Assembly (NCBI GenBank): GCA_021796315.1
Contig: JAJYOH010000279.1
Location: forward strand, 1-7,611
Origin: Chloroflexota bacterium
GTDB lineage: Bacteria > Chloroflexota > Anaerolineae > Anaerolineales > Villigracilaceae
Reading direction: 5' to 3'
DNA: 7,611 nucleotides
Of the stretch, positions 5,199 to 7,611 are shown in pieces; within the stretch, counting starts at the first letter, position 1; the number at the start of each line of letters is the position of its first letter. A program made the translations under genes and the position numbers. The notes under the pieces were generated by a model. The model made no database searches. It was not told where the DNA came from and saw only the letters and a list, made by a program, of their open reading frames with translations.

Positions 5199-7547
5199 AT
5201 GCACAAAAGATTTCACTATATTTCTTTCTCATCCGTTATTCTTGTAACTCTGATTGTATCTCTGCTGCTACCCACCGCTGCATTGGCAGATGGTAGTACA
5301 ACACCGCCTCCGACGGACCCGACTCAAGTAGTCGTGACACCCGATTCTGGGACGACGGGAGTGTCGACGGATGCGGCAACTCAACCGTCATCAACAGATG
5401 TTGCGTCAACAAATGTGGTTGTGACTCAACCGCCATCGACAGAGATTGCGCCAACAAGCGCCGCACCTACAGATGCGGTAGCTACCCAACCTGTATCGAC
5501 AGGCAGTTCTCCTACAGATATTACATCCACAGATGTAGCCGCTACTCCATCGGAATCAACAAGTGTTGCGCCAACAGATACTGTTCCTACGGATGCAGTT
5601 GTTACTGAAACGCCGATTGCTCCGACTGTTGTAGCTACCGAAACGCCTGCTGGCGCAACGCAGTCAAAGGATTTAACCGGCGTTGTTGCCGCCTTGGCGG
5701 ATGCCAATGCAGTAGTGACTGATGCCAACGGGAATCCGGTGCCATTGGCTTCACAGGCTGCTGCTAATGCGCTTACAGTTGGCGACCCGATTGGCTGCCC
5801 GTCTGGGATCAAACCGGCTTCTTTTGGTGGGACCGGTGTAGGCTGCACTTCATCCTACACTTCCATTCAAGCCGCAATTAGTGACCCGCTTGTTGCTAGT
5901 GGTTGGACCATTTACATTGATGCCGGAACGTATCATGAAAATGTAGTTATTAATAAATCCGTAACATTACAGGGCGCTGGGCAAAACCAGACGTTCATTT
6001 ATCCAGGCGTTAATAATCCGGATACTGGCTGTGCTGGTAGTTGCGCCAATTCTACAAATACTGTTCTCCTGGTGAGCGCCGATAACGTATTTATCCGGGA
6101 TTTAACAGTTGACGGGGATAGTCCCATTCTCAGCGGTGGAGCGTCCGTGAATGGCGCCGATGTCAACACGCATAATGGGATTATTGATAACAATAACAAT
6201 GGTTTGACGGTTGAGAATGTAACCGTCAAGAATGTGTACGCGCGTGGTATTCAGTATGGTAAGAATGGGGGTACCTTTACGATCCAGAATAACAAAGTCG
6301 ATAATGTGGCTGGCGATTACTATTCAATTGCCATTTTTAATTTGTATGGATCGGGTGTAATTGCTAATAATACAGTAAGTAATGCCAATGACGCCATTGC
6401 CGCAAATTGGTCTGCCGGAACGCAGTTCCTTAATAATACAGTGACGAACTCTGGGAGCGGAATCCATACTGACAACTCTGGTGAATTCGGATCGACTGAT
6501 ACGATCTCAGGGAATACCATCAGCAATGGGCCGGCAAATTCTTACGGCATTTTTGTGTTTGCGCCTTTTTCCCCGGTTAACGTCAGCAACAATACCATAA
6601 CAAATGTCGACTATGGACTTACTCTTTCGGGCAGAGGTTGGGGCACTCCCCCGACTACAGTGACCTTTGACAATAACACTGTGAATGCAAATGTGGCAGA
6701 TGCTTATGTGACGACAGATGTTTGGGGTTATTTCTCAAGCGATGTAAACGCTACATTTAATAATAATATTTTCACTGGCGGACAGTATGGGTTCTACCTG
6801 GAGTCGCAAGGAGCCGGTGATACTCTTCCTTATTACTATTCAAACGGTTGTACCGGTAACTGCGTTTTGACTGTAAAGGGTTCTAATAATTCGATCTCAG
6901 GGAATACCCTTGCAGGTGTTTTCTATGCAACTGGTCAGGTACCCTGGTATGGTGGCGGGCCAGATTACAATGGCACCTATAATGTTGATCTTCGTAATAA
7001 TTGGTGGGGATGCTCGGGTGGACCAGGCGCGGCAGGTTGCGATACAGTTGCAGGCGGTGTTCTCTATAGTCCGTGGTTGACAGCAGATCCTTTCAGTTCA
7101 ACTACTGCAGGGAATACAGCGACTTCGGTCAGTAGTATTGTCCCGCCGTTCATCATTCCGATCACTGGCGGTCAGCAGATAACCATCAGCTGTGATAAAC
7201 CCTCCGTGACTATGCAAGTGAGTGGCGTTCAAGTCGTCTTCACTGGCTTGTGCGGTTATGATGTGATACTGGACGCGGTCACAAAACAAAGTCTGCCGGG
7301 CAATTTAGATACTGGTAATAACTTTATTACAGGCATAACGATTACCTTGCTGAAAGACAATAAACCGGTTACGACTTTGCCTGCAAGTGCGAGCATCAGC
7401 GTTTCTTACTTAAAACCCGCTACTGGCAGCCCGGTTGTTATGTCTTGGAACGGAAGTTCCTGGGGCGAAATAGCTTCCTCCAATAGCGGAGGCCGTGTCA
7501 CAATAAGTTCGACCGACCCGGGCACCTTCGTGCTTGTCACCAAGTAG
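5199..7547 (+). CDS. secreted right-handed parallel beta-helix protein with Thr/Pro-rich stalk
   Basis: This 782-residue protein begins with a signal peptide (basic 1-6, hydrophobic 12-27, cleavage likely after ALA at 28-30). Residues 31-155 are a Thr/Ser/Pro/Ala stalk. At about 200-260 come CTSSYTSIQAAI, WTIYIDAGTYHENVVINKS and VTLQGAG, the usual N-cap and first turns of pectate-lyase-like or NosD-like beta-helices. From 285 to 600 there are many turns with Asn ladders (NNTV, NNTIT, SGNTIS). NNWWGCSGGPG (600-610) and YSPWLTADPF close the helix, as in many surface beta-helix proteins. The C-terminal 640-782 is a beta-rich domain ending in GTFVLVTK. Ten cysteines form five close pairs: 200/216, 278/282, 551/555, 605/614 and 665/685. 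No LPXTG motif, C-terminal helix or lipobox is seen. Sugar binding, polysaccharide cleavage or adhesion are possible; I see no clear catalytic triad. Confidence 0.9.
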   Translation: MHKRFHYISFSSVILVTLIVSLLLPTAALADGSTTPPPTDPTQVVVTPDSGTTGVSTDAATQPSSTDVASTNVVVTQPPSTEIAPTSAAPTDAVATQPVSTGSSPTDITSTDVAATPSESTSVAPTDTVPTDAVVTETPIAPTVVATETPAGATQSKDLTGVVAALADANAVVTDANGNPVPLASQAAANALTVGDPIGCPSGIKPASFGGTGVGCTSSYTSIQAAISDPLVASGWTIYIDAGTYHENVVINKSVTLQGAGQNQTFIYPGVNNPDTGCAGSCANSTNTVLLVSADNVFIRDLTVDGDSPILSGGASVNGADVNTHNGIIDNNNNGLTVENVTVKNVYARGIQYGKNGGTFTIQNNKVDNVAGDYYSIAIFNLYGSGVIANNTVSNANDAIAANWSAGTQFLNNTVTNSGSGIHTDNSGEFGSTDTISGNTISNGPANSYGIFVFAPFSPVNVSNNTITNVDYGLTLSGRGWGTPPTTVTFDNNTVNANVADAYVTTDVWGYFSSDVNATFNNNIFTGGQYGFYLESQGAGDTLPYYYSNGCTGNCVLTVKGSNNSISGNTLAGVFYATGQVPWYGGGPDYNGTYNVDLRNNWWGCSGGPGAAGCDTVAGGVLYSPWLTADPFSSTTAGNTATSVSSIVPPFIIPITGGQQITISCDKPSVTMQVSGVQVVFTGLCGYDVILDAVTKQSLPGNLDTGNNFITGITITLLKDNKPVTTLPASASISVSYLKPATGSPVVMSWNGSSWGEIASSNSGGRVTISSTDPGTFVLVTK
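5409..5648 (+). repeat. four 60-bp units coding a 20-residue Thr/Pro stalk repeat
   Basis: Residues 71-90, 91-110, 111-130 and 131-150 of the beta-helix protein each begin T-D/N-(A/V) and share a T-D-A-V-A-T-Q-P-x-S-T-like pattern, in an exact 20-residue period. A shorter 14-residue version (57-70) precedes them. The DNA units are diverged, so they are old rather than recent duplications. Such segments usually form extended, possibly glycosylated spacers. Confidence 0.7.
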
Positions 7548-7589
7548 GCGCTGTTTTGAAATTCGTTTTTTGTTGATATATTATTTAGA

Positions 7590-7611
7590 GGGACGGCTAA
7601 TTGGCCGTCCC
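7590..7611 (+). terminator. GC-rich hairpin after the beta-helix gene
   Basis: GGGACGGC (7590-7597) and GCCGTCCC (7604-7611) pair perfectly over eight bases around a TAATTG loop, 42 bases after the stop codon. The window ends at the stem, so a following T-tract cannot be seen. It may be an intrinsic terminator, possibly bidirectional. Confidence 0.65.

Noticed and set aside
5409..5648. Recent minisatellite expansion
   Set aside because: The 60-bp units are too diverged at DNA level for a recent tandem expansion; only the protein period is exact.
5426..5848. Minus-strand 140-residue frame opposite the stalk region
   Set aside because: It is low-complexity antisense of the Thr/Pro repeats; open frames arise there from the repeat composition.

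Overview
The window looks like chromosomal DNA of a bacterium, most likely a Chloroflexota member of the Anaerolineae type. That placement is inference from three things: a MoxR/DUF58/DUF4129 membrane operon, a large secreted beta-helix protein with an Asn-Asn-Trp-Trp-Gly motif, and three kinds of short dispersed repeat (a 10-bp-period family, a 9-bp-period family, and a repeat encoding L-S-E-V-E-A) that I associate with such genomes. No rRNA, tRNA, CRISPR array, transposase or phage gene is visible.

Layout. Positions 1-100 hold an imperfect inverted repeat. Two minus-strand genes follow: a small eight-cysteine zinc-ribbon protein (50-310), whose last codons lie inside the repeat, and a DUF309 protein (297-689) that overlaps its start. 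A 58-bp divergent spacer separates them from a plus-strand operon: a DUF4129 membrane protein (748-1617), an unrecognised membrane protein (1614-2195), a MoxR-family AAA+ ATPase (2179-3135), a DUF58 protein with a vWA-like domain (3247-4515) and an unrecognised multi-pass membrane protein (4512-5009). Four of the five genes join by ATGA/GTGA or 17-bp overlaps. The exception is the 111-bp moxR-DUF58 gap, which is filled by a long inverted repeat. A weak terminator-like hairpin covers the last stop codon.

An AT-rich 189-bp spacer (5010-5198) carries a good sigma-70-type promoter, a 14-bp palindrome and a very strong ribosome binding site. It leads into a 782-residue secreted protein (5199-7547) with a signal peptide, a Thr/Pro/Ser stalk of 20-residue repeats, a right-handed parallel beta-helix and a C-terminal beta-rich domain. 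A perfect 8-bp GC-rich hairpin closes the window.

How the genes work together. MoxR ATPases paired with DUF58 proteins are generally thought to act as chaperone-like modules on membrane or envelope proteins. The DUF4129 protein and the two unrecognised membrane proteins are probably parts of the same envelope module, but the substrate cannot be read from the sequence. The beta-helix gene has its own promoter and looks like a separate unit. I found no clearly new defence or mobile system. The most unusual content is the way dispersed repeats have entered gene ends, a gene interior and an operon junction.
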